From Paenibacillus mangrovi (GTDB taxonomy: Bacteria; Bacillota; Bacilli; Paenibacillales; Paenibacillaceae): DNA of 64,000 nt. The stretch lies in the NCBI RefSeq assembly GCF_022898935.1, contig NZ_JALIRP010000013.1, forward strand, positions 1 through 64,000, read 5' to 3'. This document shows, piece by piece, positions 26,992-35,152 of the stretch. The first letter of the stretch is position 1; the number at the start of each line of letters is the position of its first letter. A model generated the notes under the pieces. It had not been told where the DNA came from and did not search any database. It worked only from the letters and a program-made list of their open reading frames with translations. A program made the translations under genes and the position numbers.

Positions 26992-27030
26992 TTAAGAATA
27001 TCAAGGCTAACAAGTTGCCGATATTCTTAA
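26992..27030 (+). promoter_or_regulatory. Leader hairpin just before the cyclase ribosome site
   Basis: TTAAGAATATC (26992-27002) pairs perfectly with GATATTCTTAA (27020-27030). The loop itself contains GGC...GCC and AAC/GTT pairings, so the stem can extend inward. It ends about 9 bases before the AGGGGGTG site. There is no U-run, so it is not a simple terminator. It could protect mRNA, bind a regulator, or act as an operator in DNA. Confidence 0.5.
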
Positions 27031-27051
27031 GGCGTTGCAGGGGGTGAAACG

Positions 27052-28902
27052 ATGAAGGGATTGCTGGAGAAGGTACAAGCCGAAATCAGCCGTCTTACGG
27101 CCCGGATTCATTCAGAGCAGCAAAATAATGGGTCCTGGAAATATGATTTTGAAACCGGTCCGATGACGGATTCCAGCATGATCATTCTCCTCAGCGCCCT
27201 TTTTCCGGATGAAAAAGAGCTTCTATCGCAGCTGGCAAGGCGGCTTGTACGCAATCAGGCTGCAGGAGGCGAGTGGAAGCAATACGACGATGATGACGGG
27301 CATCTCTCCTCTACTATTGAAGCTTATACCGCACTGCTGTTATCCGGTTACTTGGACCGGGAAGCTCCTCCGATGAAACGGGCCGAGGATTATATTGTCC
27401 GCAGCGGCGGCGTTGAAAAATCCCATATCTCCACCAAATTTATGCTGGCCCTGAACGGACTATATCCTTGGCCCTCCTTTTATCCAATTCCGCTGTTTTT
27501 AATACGTCTTCCCAAATGGATGCCGCTTAGCTTTTACCGCTGGAGCTCGTACGTAAGGACTCATTTTGCGCCGATTCTCATTTTGGGACATCTCAAATTC
27601 ACTATGCGGCATCCCTCAGCTGCAGATATCACCCATCTCTATAAAACGCAGAAGTACCGCAAGCTGCACCGGCAAGGGCGCTGGAGCAGATGGTTTGCGA
27701 CGAAACGAAATCATGAGGCCATCCGCAAGGCCGAGCATTTTATGTTGGAACATATTGAAGGGGACGGTACGCTGTACAGCTATGCGAGCGCCACTTTTTT
27801 CATGATTTATGCACTGCTGGCAATCGGCTATAAGCCGGACTCCCCCGTGATTACCCATGCGGTGAAGGGGCTGCTTTCTTTTGTGACGCAGACGGAAGGC
27901 GGGGAGATGCATGTCCAAAACTCTCCTTCTACCATATGGGATACGGCGCTTGCTTCATACACGCTACAGGAGGCGGGGCTTCCGGCAGAGGATGAAGCGA
28001 TTCAACGGGCAGCAGCGTTTTTGCTATCCCTTCAGCACAAAGAGAAGAAGGAGCAGGCAGAGGGCATACTCACGCATATGACAGGCGGCTGGGGATTTTC
28101 GGAAAGCAACACGGCGAACCCCGACGTGGACGATACGCAGGCAGTATTGCGGGCGCTAACGCGGTGCATGCCCTTTCATCAAGACTGTAATGAAGCTTGG
28201 CAAAAGGGCGTAAGGTACTTATTCTGCATGCAAAATGATGACGGCGGCTGGGCCGCTTTTGAGCGGAACAGTACTTTTTTTGCGAACCGCCTGTTTGCAC
28301 TTGAAAATTTCGAGGATACGGCGTTTGATCCTTCGGCGGCAGATGTGACCGGACGTACGCTGGAATTTCTGGGGAACCACGTGAAGCTGACGACGAATCA
28401 TCCAAGGATTCAGGCGGGGGTTCGCTGGCTCTTGCAGCAGCAGCAGCCGGACGGTTCCTGGTATGGACGATGGGGAGTGTCGTATCTGTATGGGACATGG
28501 GCTGCGGTGACCGGACTTACAGCAGTTGGATTCCCCGCCACGCATCCTGCGATTCAAAAAGCTACCGATTGGCTGCTCCGCATCAGACAGCCGGACGGAG
28601 GGTGGGGCGAGTCCTGCAAAAGTGATGTTGCAAAAAGCTACGTTGCCGCTCCTTATTCCACGGTCGTTCACACCGCATGGGCACTGGATGTGCTCATTGC
28701 GGTTTATGACACACCCGTGAAGGAGATCCGGGAAGCCATCTCTCTTATGATTAACTGGAACCAAGAGGGGAGCAGCAAGCGGGTGACGTATCCGACCGGA
28801 GCGGGGCTCCCGGGGCATTTTTATATCCAGTATCACAGCTACCCCCGAATTTGGCCTTTGCTGACACTCAGTCACTATAGGGAGAAGTACAAATGCTGCT
28901 GA
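27052..28902 (+). CDS. shc: Squalene-hopene / sporulenol-type terpenoid cyclase
   Basis: A 616-residue class II triterpene cyclase. The catalytic acid motif is D358-V-D-D361 followed by TQ. Several QW repeats are visible, such as QQPDGSWYGRWG and RQPDGGWGES. These membrane-bound enzymes protonate and cyclise a linear isoprenoid to hopene-like or, in Bacillus SqhC, sporulenol-type products that stiffen membranes. Which substrate is used cannot be told from the sequence. No squalene-forming genes are in the window. AGGGGGTG precedes ATG 27052. Confidence 0.93.
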   Translation: MKGLLEKVQAEISRLTARIHSEQQNNGSWKYDFETGPMTDSSMIILLSALFPDEKELLSQLARRLVRNQAAGGEWKQYDDDDGHLSSTIEAYTALLLSGYLDREAPPMKRAEDYIVRSGGVEKSHISTKFMLALNGLYPWPSFYPIPLFLIRLPKWMPLSFYRWSSYVRTHFAPILILGHLKFTMRHPSAADITHLYKTQKYRKLHRQGRWSRWFATKRNHEAIRKAEHFMLEHIEGDGTLYSYASATFFMIYALLAIGYKPDSPVITHAVKGLLSFVTQTEGGEMHVQNSPSTIWDTALASYTLQEAGLPAEDEAIQRAAAFLLSLQHKEKKEQAEGILTHMTGGWGFSESNTANPDVDDTQAVLRALTRCMPFHQDCNEAWQKGVRYLFCMQNDDGGWAAFERNSTFFANRLFALENFEDTAFDPSAADVTGRTLEFLGNHVKLTTNHPRIQAGVRWLLQQQQPDGSWYGRWGVSYLYGTWAAVTGLTAVGFPATHPAIQKATDWLLRIRQPDGGWGESCKSDVAKSYVAAPYSTVVHTAWALDVLIAVYDTPVKEIREAISLMINWNQEGSSKRVTYPTGAGLPGHFYIQYHSYPRIWPLLTLSHYREKYKCC

Positions 28903-29060
28903 AAACGCCCTATTTGCCAGGAAAACAAGGTATATACCCTGTCCCTATTGCCCGAATCGCATATGCTGGATTAACCGTCTTAAGCCAGGCAAATGAAGTT
29001 CTCAAGCAAAGTCCTCGGCTTTAGACGAGAATGGAGCATACGCGAAAGGAGATCACATGT

Positions 29061-29345
29061 ATGGCCCAGCTTGATCCCCGCTTGATGGGAACATTCCGCT
29101 GCAAAATGATGGATCCGCGATATTTCCACAAGGTGTGCGGTATTTTACGCGCCCAAAGACTTGAGGATTTAAGATGTCACCACCGTTGCTGTAGCTTGAT
29201 TGATCGGCTTTCCGATTGTATGGGCGTACCGGTATCGCCTGCCGAACGGGAAAATGCGGCACGGTGGCTGATGGGATGCGGCGTAGATCCTCAAAACCGA
29301 TTCCACCGCAGACAAATGTGGAACATGCTGTGGGGAAGATATTAG
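29061..29345 (+). CDS. Small Cys/His-rich protein of unknown function
   Basis: A 94-residue protein I do not recognise. Seven cysteines and many histidines and arginines are present, with a central cluster RCHHRCC (residues 38-44) and further cysteines at 14, 26, 53 and 73. This could hold a metal. It has no signal peptide or membrane segment. AAAGGAG sits 9 bases before ATG 29061, better than the in-frame codon at 29031. It starts 158 bases after the cyclase stop and is followed by a terminator, so it may be the last gene of the cyclase transcript. Confidence 0.65.
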   Translation: MAQLDPRLMGTFRCKMMDPRYFHKVCGILRAQRLEDLRCHHRCCSLIDRLSDCMGVPVSPAERENAARWLMGCGVDPQNRFHRRQMWNMLWGRY

Positions 29346-29355
29346 AGAAGCAACA

Positions 29356-29390
29356 AAATCCGGTACCCTGAGTGGGACCGGATTTTCTTT
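29356..29390 (+). terminator. Terminator after the small Cys/His-rich gene
   Basis: AAATCCGGT (29356-29364) pairs with ACCGGATTT (29377-29385), followed by TTCTTT. It separates this gene from the convergent alarmone synthetase. Confidence 0.85.
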
Positions 29391-29422
29391 GTTCAAAGCT
29401 GTGGCAGTAGCAGAGCTAATCT

Positions 29423-30163
29423 TTACTTTTTTGAGAGCAGATTCAACAGATTTTCCGGGATCTTAAGTCTCTCATTATCAAATAGAAATTGAATGTCATC
29501 TTTGGAATCGGACTCATGGGACTGCTTGATTTCTTGCATCTCGAGGTGAAGCTGCTCCATGGTTGTGTCGAGCTCATATGCAGTGTCGGCGGCTTTTTTT
29601 AAGTCTTCAATCAACCGTTCCGGCACGGTTTTGTAGTATTTATAGAAGATCTTATGCTCGAGACTTGCCCAGAAGTCCATTGCGATGGTACGGATTTGAA
29701 TTTCAACACACATTGATTCCTCATGGTCGGACAAGAACACAGGGACTTCGACGAGAAGATGAAGGCTTTTGTAGCCGTTTGGCTTAGGGTTCTTAATGTA
29801 GTCTTTGACGGATATCGTCTTCAAATCATTCTGGCTTTGCAGCATTTCACTGATTCGGTAAATGTCCGAAATAAAAGAGCAGGTAATCCGTATGCCCGCG
29901 ATGTCCCGAATGGTATCTTTCATATCAGCAAAAGAGCTTCCCCCGCCTTTGCGCAGCAGCTTTTTCGCAATGCTCTCCATAGATTTCAATCTGGATTTCG
30001 TATGTTCGATCGGATTGTAATCATGGAGCAGTTGGAATTCCTCTTGCAAAATTTTGATTTTGGTCTCTACTTCCTTTAAAGCAAACTTATATTTCATCAG
30101 AAACCGCTGCATCTCTTTTTGGAGGGCTCTGACTTGTTCAATGGTATTAGGATGTTCTATCAT
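29423..30163 (-). CDS. Small alarmone synthetase (RelA/SpoT-domain GTP pyrophosphokinase)
   Basis: A 246-residue single-domain (p)ppGpp synthetase of the YjbM/YwaC class: it transfers pyrophosphate from ATP to GDP or GTP. Key stretches are DIAGIRITCSFISDIY (metal-binding Asp), NPKPNGYKSLHLLVE and EIQIRTIAMDFWASLEHKI. No hydrolase or TGS/ACT domains are present. The start ATG 30163 is preceded by GAAGGAAGG; the frame stays open upstream but that part does not resemble the family. The region upstream holds a type I toxin-antitoxin locus. Confidence 0.92.
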   Translation of the reverse strand: MIEHPNTIEQVRALQKEMQRFLMKYKFALKEVETKIKILQEEFQLLHDYNPIEHTKSRLKSMESIAKKLLRKGGGSSFADMKDTIRDIAGIRITCSFISDIYRISEMLQSQNDLKTISVKDYIKNPKPNGYKSLHLLVEVPVFLSDHEESMCVEIQIRTIAMDFWASLEHKIFYKYYKTVPERLIEDLKKAADTAYELDTTMEQLHLEMQEIKQSHESDSKDDIQFLFDNERLKIPENLLNLLSKK

Positions 30164-30363
30164 GGTATACCTTCCTTCTAGATCTGATATCGTGAGGCAT
30201 ATAATTACATTATAACTTACTTTAAAATAAGCTTTCCAGCTGCTCGACTGTACAGTTTCTTCAAATGGAAGAAGCTCCTGCCTCATTAGAGGCAAGAGCT
30301 TCTTAATAACCCTGTCAAAAAATAAGGGCATTTCAAGTTTGTTGTCAAAAATCAGCAAAGAAA

Positions 30364-30392
30364 TTGTGTATTTCATAACGTGATGGTATACT
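30364..30392 (+). promoter_or_regulatory. Promoter of the antisense (antitoxin) RNA
   Basis: TTGTGT (30364-30369) and TATACT (30387-30392) are separated by exactly 17 bases, a good sigma-A-type promoter. It would start an RNA near 30399 that runs toward the toxin gene from its 3' side. Confidence 0.55.
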
Positions 30393-30398
30393 ACACAG

Positions 30399-30540
30399 TA
30401 AAGATGTGTATACATAAACAAAGAGCAAGGATGCTGGTAACATCCTCACTCTTCAACAACAGCCCTAAGAGCGGTCGCTTTTAGGTAATTAGTCGCGAGA
30501 TAGACCGCAAACCTTTGCAGAGGGCGGTCTATTTCTTTTT
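30399..30540 (+). ncRNA. Predicted antisense RNA antitoxin
   Basis: A transcript of about 140 bases from the promoter at 30364 would end at a clear terminator: ATAGACCGC (30500-30508) and GCGGTCTAT (30524-30532) with a following T-rich run to 30540. It is antisense to the whole 3' untranslated region and last codons of the toxin mRNA, the arrangement of the TxpA/RatA and BsrG/SR4 pairs of Bacillus. The terminator is seen in the sequence; the RNA and its function are inferred. Confidence 0.55.
30410..30453 (-). terminator. Terminator of the toxin mRNA
   Basis: On the minus strand AAGAG, AGGATG, a 7-base loop, CATCCT and CTCTT form an interrupted stem, followed by TGTTTATG. It gives the toxin mRNA a 3' untranslated region of about 80-110 bases, complementary to the antisense RNA. 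Confidence 0.5.
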
Positions 30541-30618
30541 AATGTAGGTAAGTAACGCCAGAATGAACATGCCGAAGCTGAACATCAGGATTAATGCGTC
30601 TTTGACCTCCATTGGCAT
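30529..30618 (-). CDS. Type I toxin, small holin-like membrane peptide
   Basis: A 29-residue peptide that starts MPMEVKDALILMFSFGMF and ends in LLTYIKKK: one membrane span with a charged N-terminus and a lysine tail. This pattern is the widespread 'putative holin-like toxin' of Firmicutes, related to TxpA/BsrG-type type I toxins. ATG 30618 or 30612 may start it; a GGGAGGTGAT ribosome site precedes. CTCCC and GGGAG around that site can form a hairpin that hides it, as in known type I toxin mRNAs. It is too short for standard gene calling. Confidence 0.8.
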   Translation of the reverse strand: MPMEVKDALILMFSFGMFILALLTYIKKK

Positions 30619-30678
30619 CACCTCCCTTCGGGGGAGATTAGCCGACCGCCCATAAGCTTTTTGCTGTTGTTAAAATTT

Positions 30679-30684
30679 ATTATA
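30679..30684 (-). promoter_or_regulatory. Likely -10 box of the toxin promoter
   Basis: TATAAT on the minus strand, about 60 bases before the toxin start codon. The -35 region is weak, so the assignment is tentative. Confidence 0.35.
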
Positions 30685-30889
30685 ACATGAATATATTGGG
30701 TATAGCTATGCCTACATAAAACATAAAACATATAAATAGTTAAACAGGCAATCGGTTAGATGCCTGTTTTTTTGCGTACGCCAACCGATTAATCATTTTC
30801 CCATTCATTTCCGATAAGTCTTATGTGTTGGTTTTTAGCAGAAACCGGATAAACAGATAGCACATTTGCTAAAAAAAGGAGTGGAGATC

Positions 30890-31429
30890 GTGTTTAAACG
30901 GGTAGAGAATGAACTGGAGCTGGCTATGTTTAACGGAATTTGGACAACCGTGTGGCTGGAAAAAGGATTCGAGCTTGAATTTTCTAGGCAAATCCTGGAG
31001 AGATATGTGGTCGTTACGGACGAGGGGCATTATGTCGGAACAACGGAGATCAAGCCATACAGCAGTGAAAGTCCTATCAATGAGGTTGCGGCCTTTGATC
31101 GGCATCCCAAGGTGATAAACGCTGTAGGTGTCGTAGCTGAAATTGATAAGATGGCGCTGCTTCGTACTTATCGCGGCAATTTTTTATCGGATTTGCTGTC
31201 TGCCCTGGTGGAATTTGGGGAGAAGAATAAGCTGAAGTATTTTGTCGCACTGCTTGAACCTGTACTTCTGCGGGCCCTGCGGATCTCGTTCCAAGTACCG
31301 CTGGAGAAGGTGGCGAATAAAATTTTTTATAAGGGAGATTACGTCATTCCAACAATTGTGAATGTCGAAGAGGTGTATACCCACAAAGACGATTACCCAT
31401 GGCTGACTCTTCCCCTGAGCGCTACGTAA
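30890..31429 (+). CDS. GNAT/acyl-amino-acid-synthase-like acyltransferase
   Basis: A 179-residue protein with the layout of the FeeM/LuxI-like branch of the GNAT fold: an N-terminal FNGIWTTVWLEKGFEL region, a strand RYVVVTDEGHYVGTTEI, then a core EIDKMALLRTYRGN followed by a helix and KLKYFVALLEPVLLRALR. The call is from pattern only. Such enzymes make N-acyl amino acids or related signals, or modify small molecules. GTG 30890 is preceded by AAAAAGGAGTGGAG; a TTG at 30866 lies inside that site. The chemoreceptor gene begins 61 bases after the stop. Confidence 0.6.
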   Translation: MFKRVENELELAMFNGIWTTVWLEKGFELEFSRQILERYVVVTDEGHYVGTTEIKPYSSESPINEVAAFDRHPKVINAVGVVAEIDKMALLRTYRGNFLSDLLSALVEFGEKNKLKYFVALLEPVLLRALRISFQVPLEKVANKIFYKGDYVIPTIVNVEEVYTHKDDYPWLTLPLSAT

Positions 31430-31490
31430 ACGGGACCAGGAATCTAATCGACAGCTAAGTGTTTATACTTTACAGAAGGGGGAAGAGAAA

Positions 31491-32975
31491 ATGAAAAATG
31501 GAGTTCTCACCGAACTGGATAAGCGTAACCGCCTGTTTGTTAAAATTTTATGGATGATGTTGGCCCTTGGCGTTATTACGGATTTGGCGATCGGACTTAG
31601 CATGAACATGATTATGCTGCTTGCCGGAGTTGGGCTGGTTACCTGTGGTGCCGCCACATTCATGACCTACCGTCGCTTGTTGGTATCCTACATAAAATAT
31701 TTTGTAGCTTGTATTTTTACCTCAATCGTATTGCTACTGATCTTGTCCGATCCCCATCCGATCATCAGCACGTATTTCTTGGTTTATGTTAATTTGGCCG
31801 TCATGACGCTGTATTCGGACTACAAGCCGATCATTTTTACAGGGGTTTTGGGAGCGGGGGTAACCACGTATTTGTTTATGACGCCTTCTTTTAAGGAACA
31901 GCTGTTTCCTGGAGAGTCGCTTGTTTATTTGTACCTTTACCTTGCATTTGCGACGGCGGCCCTGGCATTTTCGGCTGGATTCAGCCAGCGATTGCAGCGG
32001 CAGGTGACCGCGAAGCAGCAGGAGACGCTGGAAGCAAAGCATACGGTGGACGGTTTGCTAGACCAGCTCAAAGCTTCCGTACTGTTGTTGAATGAATTCA
32101 GCAGCAGCCAGCAGGAGAGTGTACGGGCGACTGGAGATATCTCCAAAGAGGTGACGCTTAGCTTTTCGGAAATGTCGGCGTCTATCGAGAAGGAAACGGA
32201 TAGCATTATGAATATCAACGAATCGACCCAGATCATTAACGATGCCGTTGGACGTCTGCTCGAAGGGGCCAGCCAGCTGCAGAACTATGCGGCGGACAAT
32301 GCCAAGCTGACGGAGAGAAGCAGCCAGCAGATCGGAGTTCTGTCCGGCGAGGTTGAAAGCGTACATCGGATGATTGATCATACGGTTCAAATGATGCAGC
32401 TTTTGAATAAAGAAAATGACCGCGTCGGGTCCATCGTCATGGTCATCCGTGAGCTTGCCGAGCAGACGAACCTGCTTGCGTTGAATGCGGCCATTGAAGC
32501 GGCGCGTGCGGGAGAACATGGGAAGGGATTCGCTGTTGTATCCGGGGAAGTACGGAAGCTTGCCGACAGTTCAAGGAAGGCCGCATCCGAGATTGAGGGG
32601 ATTCTGTCCGGCATCCGAGGCCAAATCAGCGCCGTTCATGTACAGGTTCTCGACGGCCAGACGGCCGTATCCACCAGCAGTGAGGTCTCGCAGGAAGTGA
32701 AGCATTTGATCCAGCTCATTCACGAAAATATGGAGCAGGTGAAGGAGCATGCCGACAATGTCAGCGGATCGACGGACCATCTCCATAAGCGGCAGCTTGA
32801 TATGGCGGACGACATGGCACATATTGCGGCTGCAACGCAGCAGAACATGGCTTCGGTTGAAGAAATGCACGGAAGCATGCGCGGCCAGGATTCGAAGATC
32901 GGCGAGATGGTGAAAGATTATGACAAGCTGGATCAGCTGATATCCGATATGAAACTGCTGGTATCCAAATATTAA
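31491..32975 (+). CDS. Methyl-accepting chemotaxis protein with a polytopic membrane sensor
   Basis: A 494-residue chemoreceptor. The N-terminal 180 residues contain about six membrane segments and no large extracellular domain, so it likely senses something in the membrane or cytoplasm. There is no clear HAMP. The cytoplasmic half has the conserved signalling hairpin EQTNLLALNAAIEAARAGEH, which contacts CheA and CheW. GGGGGAAGAG lies before the ATG. It probably forms an operon with the acyltransferase-like gene and ends at a terminator at 33017. Confidence 0.92.
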   Translation: MKNGVLTELDKRNRLFVKILWMMLALGVITDLAIGLSMNMIMLLAGVGLVTCGAATFMTYRRLLVSYIKYFVACIFTSIVLLLILSDPHPIISTYFLVYVNLAVMTLYSDYKPIIFTGVLGAGVTTYLFMTPSFKEQLFPGESLVYLYLYLAFATAALAFSAGFSQRLQRQVTAKQQETLEAKHTVDGLLDQLKASVLLLNEFSSSQQESVRATGDISKEVTLSFSEMSASIEKETDSIMNINESTQIINDAVGRLLEGASQLQNYAADNAKLTERSSQQIGVLSGEVESVHRMIDHTVQMMQLLNKENDRVGSIVMVIRELAEQTNLLALNAAIEAARAGEHGKGFAVVSGEVRKLADSSRKAASEIEGILSGIRGQISAVHVQVLDGQTAVSTSSEVSQEVKHLIQLIHENMEQVKEHADNVSGSTDHLHKRQLDMADDMAHIAAATQQNMASVEEMHGSMRGQDSKIGEMVKDYDKLDQLISDMKLLVSKY

Positions 32976-33016
32976 AGGCATACGAATATTATCCAAATGA
33001 ATGATTTGAATGAGAG

Positions 33017-33043
33017 AGCTCCCGTGAACGCGGGGGCTTTTAT
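33017..33043 (+). terminator. Terminator after the chemoreceptor gene
   Basis: AGCTCCCG (33017-33024) pairs with CGGGGGCT (33031-33038), with one G-T pair, followed by TTTATT. Confidence 0.8.
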
Positions 33044-33085
33044 TCATGTCCACCAAATAGGTGCACCTACTCAAATAAAAAGGAA

Positions 33086-33123
33086 TGTAAAAATCCTCGG
33101 AGTCTTGTAAATATCCTCTGTTC
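33086..33123 (+). promoter_or_regulatory. Tandem operator before the second sugar-permease operon
   Basis: GTAAAAATCCTCGG starts at 33087 and GTAAATATCCTCTG at 33107, exactly 20 bp apart, about two turns of DNA on one face. AraC-type response regulators bind such direct repeats. A matching pair with the same spacing lies before the binding-protein gene at 38544. The rest of the gap up to 33240 holds no gene. Confidence 0.6.
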
Positions 33124-33240
33124 CAGGTTAGGTACGCTCTTTCTATGATAAAGATAGATTCTTCGGCTTCTCTGATGCGAGGACCCGAAAGTCAGACTAT
33201 CTTACGAACTAAGGGTTCGTAAAGCGGAAGGAGTAACAAC

Positions 33241-34191
33241 ATGACGCCGAAATTAGATACGCGCCGCCCCATGATTCAGCCGAAACCAAGCTTACATTCA
33301 AGACTGGGCAGACTGGGAAGCTCATCGACGTTTGTAGGCTACCTGTTTGTAGCCCCCATCCTGATTCTTATGGGAATCTGGTTTTATTATCCTCTGTTGC
33401 AATCGTTTATGTACAGCTTCCAGGACATCAGCTTTCTAAATCCGGATGCGGCCAAATTTATCGGATTCAGCAACTATATCGAGATTGTTAAAGATAAAGA
33501 TTTTTGGACAGCTCTAAGCCATTCTGCGCTCCTGACGGTCGTGGCTGTGCCGCTGCAAGCGCTCATCGCGCTCGTGATCGCGGTTAATTTGAACAAGGTA
33601 CGGCGGCTGAAGGGTGTATTTCGTACGTTGTACTACATGCCTTACATTACTTCGACGATTGCTGTAACGACCGTATTTATGTATTTGTTCATGCAGCATG
33701 ACGGGATTGCAACCAAAGCATTAACCTGGCTCGGATTCCGGGATGTATCATGGTATGCTGACGTGAAACTCGCGCTACCGTTTCTTATGATTTTAACGAT
33801 TTGGACCTATGTAGGTTTTTATATGGTGGTGTATCTCGGAGGCCTCCAAACGATTCCGAACGATATTTATGAAGCAGGTCGCGTCGATGGCGCGAACGGC
33901 TGGCAGCAATTCTGGAAGCTTACCGTACCGATGCTGAAGCCTGTAACCTTCCTGGTCATCATGTCCGGGATCATCAATGTCATGCAGCTGTTCGACCAGC
34001 CGTATGCCTTGGCGAGAAATGGATCGCTCGGCAGTCCAGCGGGCGCAACCAGCACCATTGTGACTTACTTCTATAGTCAGGCGTTCAGCTATAACCGTGC
34101 CGGTTATGGCAGCGCAGCCGCATTCATCATCTTCGCCATTATCATTGCACTGTCCATGCTGCAAAAACGATTTGTTCGGGAGGAGATCTAA
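33241..34191 (+). CDS. Sugar ABC transporter permease (MalF type)
   Basis: A 316-residue inner-membrane protein with six or more segments. The EAA loop reads IYEAGRVDGANGWQQFWKLT, which contacts the ATPase. No ATPase gene lies nearby, so a shared MsmX-like ATPase is expected. GGAAGGAG precedes the ATG. It is first in a run with the MalG-type permease, histidine kinase and response regulator. Confidence 0.94.
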   Translation: MTPKLDTRRPMIQPKPSLHSRLGRLGSSSTFVGYLFVAPILILMGIWFYYPLLQSFMYSFQDISFLNPDAAKFIGFSNYIEIVKDKDFWTALSHSALLTVVAVPLQALIALVIAVNLNKVRRLKGVFRTLYYMPYITSTIAVTTVFMYLFMQHDGIATKALTWLGFRDVSWYADVKLALPFLMILTIWTYVGFYMVVYLGGLQTIPNDIYEAGRVDGANGWQQFWKLTVPMLKPVTFLVIMSGIINVMQLFDQPYALARNGSLGSPAGATSTIVTYFYSQAFSYNRAGYGSAAAFIIFAIIIALSMLQKRFVREEI

Positions 34192-34193
34192 TC

Positions 34194-35006
34194 ATGGATA
34201 GTAGAAAGAGTCAGTTCTTCCGTTACTTACTGATGTTCGTTTTTTCGATATTTTTCATCGTACCGTTCGGCTATGCGATCTACACGTCGCTCCTGTCCAA
34301 AGCCGATATTGGCAAATTGGTCATGCCGACCCAGTGGACACTTGAAAACTACAAGGACGTTTTTTTTAATTCGGATCTGCTGATCTGGTACAAGAATTCC
34401 ATTATCGTAACGTTAGGTATCTTGATCGGGAACCTGATTGTGAACACGATGGCTGCTTATTCTTTGGCCCGGCTGAATTACAGGGGTAGAGGAGTAGTGT
34501 TTTTCCTGGTGATCGGGATGATGATGGTGCCTTACCAGGTCATGATTATTCCGATTTTCTCGATGATCGTGGATTTGCATTGGATGAACAGCTATTACGG
34601 CTTGATTATTCCGTTCCTGTTCCAGGGATTCCTCGTCTTTCTGATGCGGCAGTTTTTCCTGACGATTCCAAAAGAGCTGGAAGAAGCGGCAGAGGTCGAC
34701 GGGTTGAACAAGATCAGTATTTTCTTCCGGATCATGCTGCCCTTGTCTAAGGGAGCGATTGGCACTCAGATTATTTTCAGCTTTACCGGAACCTGGAACT
34801 CCTTCGTATGGCCGGTGACACTTGTGAATGACAGCCGGTGGTATGTGCTGACGGTCGGTCTGAACACGCTGAAAAACCGTTATTTTGAATGGCCGAACGT
34901 AACCATGACTGGCGTTGTCCTGCTCACCGTACCGATCATTATCGTATTCCTGATTTTCCAGCGTCAAATGGAGCAAGGGATCGCCACAACAGGTTTGAAA
35001 GGATAA
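34194..35006 (+). CDS. Carbohydrate ABC transporter permease (MalG type)
   Basis: A 270-residue permease beginning 3 bases after the previous stop, so the two are coupled. Six membrane segments and an EAA loop LEEAAEVDGLNKISIFFRIM are visible, as in MalG/LacG. With the MalF-type partner it forms the channel for the sugar bound by the lipoprotein at 38659. Confidence 0.94.
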   Translation: MDSRKSQFFRYLLMFVFSIFFIVPFGYAIYTSLLSKADIGKLVMPTQWTLENYKDVFFNSDLLIWYKNSIIVTLGILIGNLIVNTMAAYSLARLNYRGRGVVFFLVIGMMMVPYQVMIIPIFSMIVDLHWMNSYYGLIIPFLFQGFLVFLMRQFFLTIPKELEEAAEVDGLNKISIFFRIMLPLSKGAIGTQIIFSFTGTWNSFVWPVTLVNDSRWYVLTVGLNTLKNRYFEWPNVTMTGVVLLTVPIIIVFLIFQRQMEQGIATTGLKG

Positions 35007-35152
35007 TTGATTTTTAATAGATGATGACAGACAGGAGGAAGAACATTGATCGAATATACAGCGCAACTTATTCATTGATGAAATCAGTCAATTCGGTGAT
35101 AATGGTTTCGTTAAATCCGACTTATTTCCACAAACAAAACGGAGGATGGAGT

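Noticed and set aside
26908..27030. A 40-codon leader frame (starting MPEVIAKIERPG) before the cyclase
   Set aside because: An AAGGGG precedes it closely, but the peptide has no recognisable pattern and ends inside the hairpin; I kept only the hairpin.
34413..35075. A 220-codon minus-strand frame
   Set aside because: Opposite the MalG-type permease; high His and Gln content, no motif.
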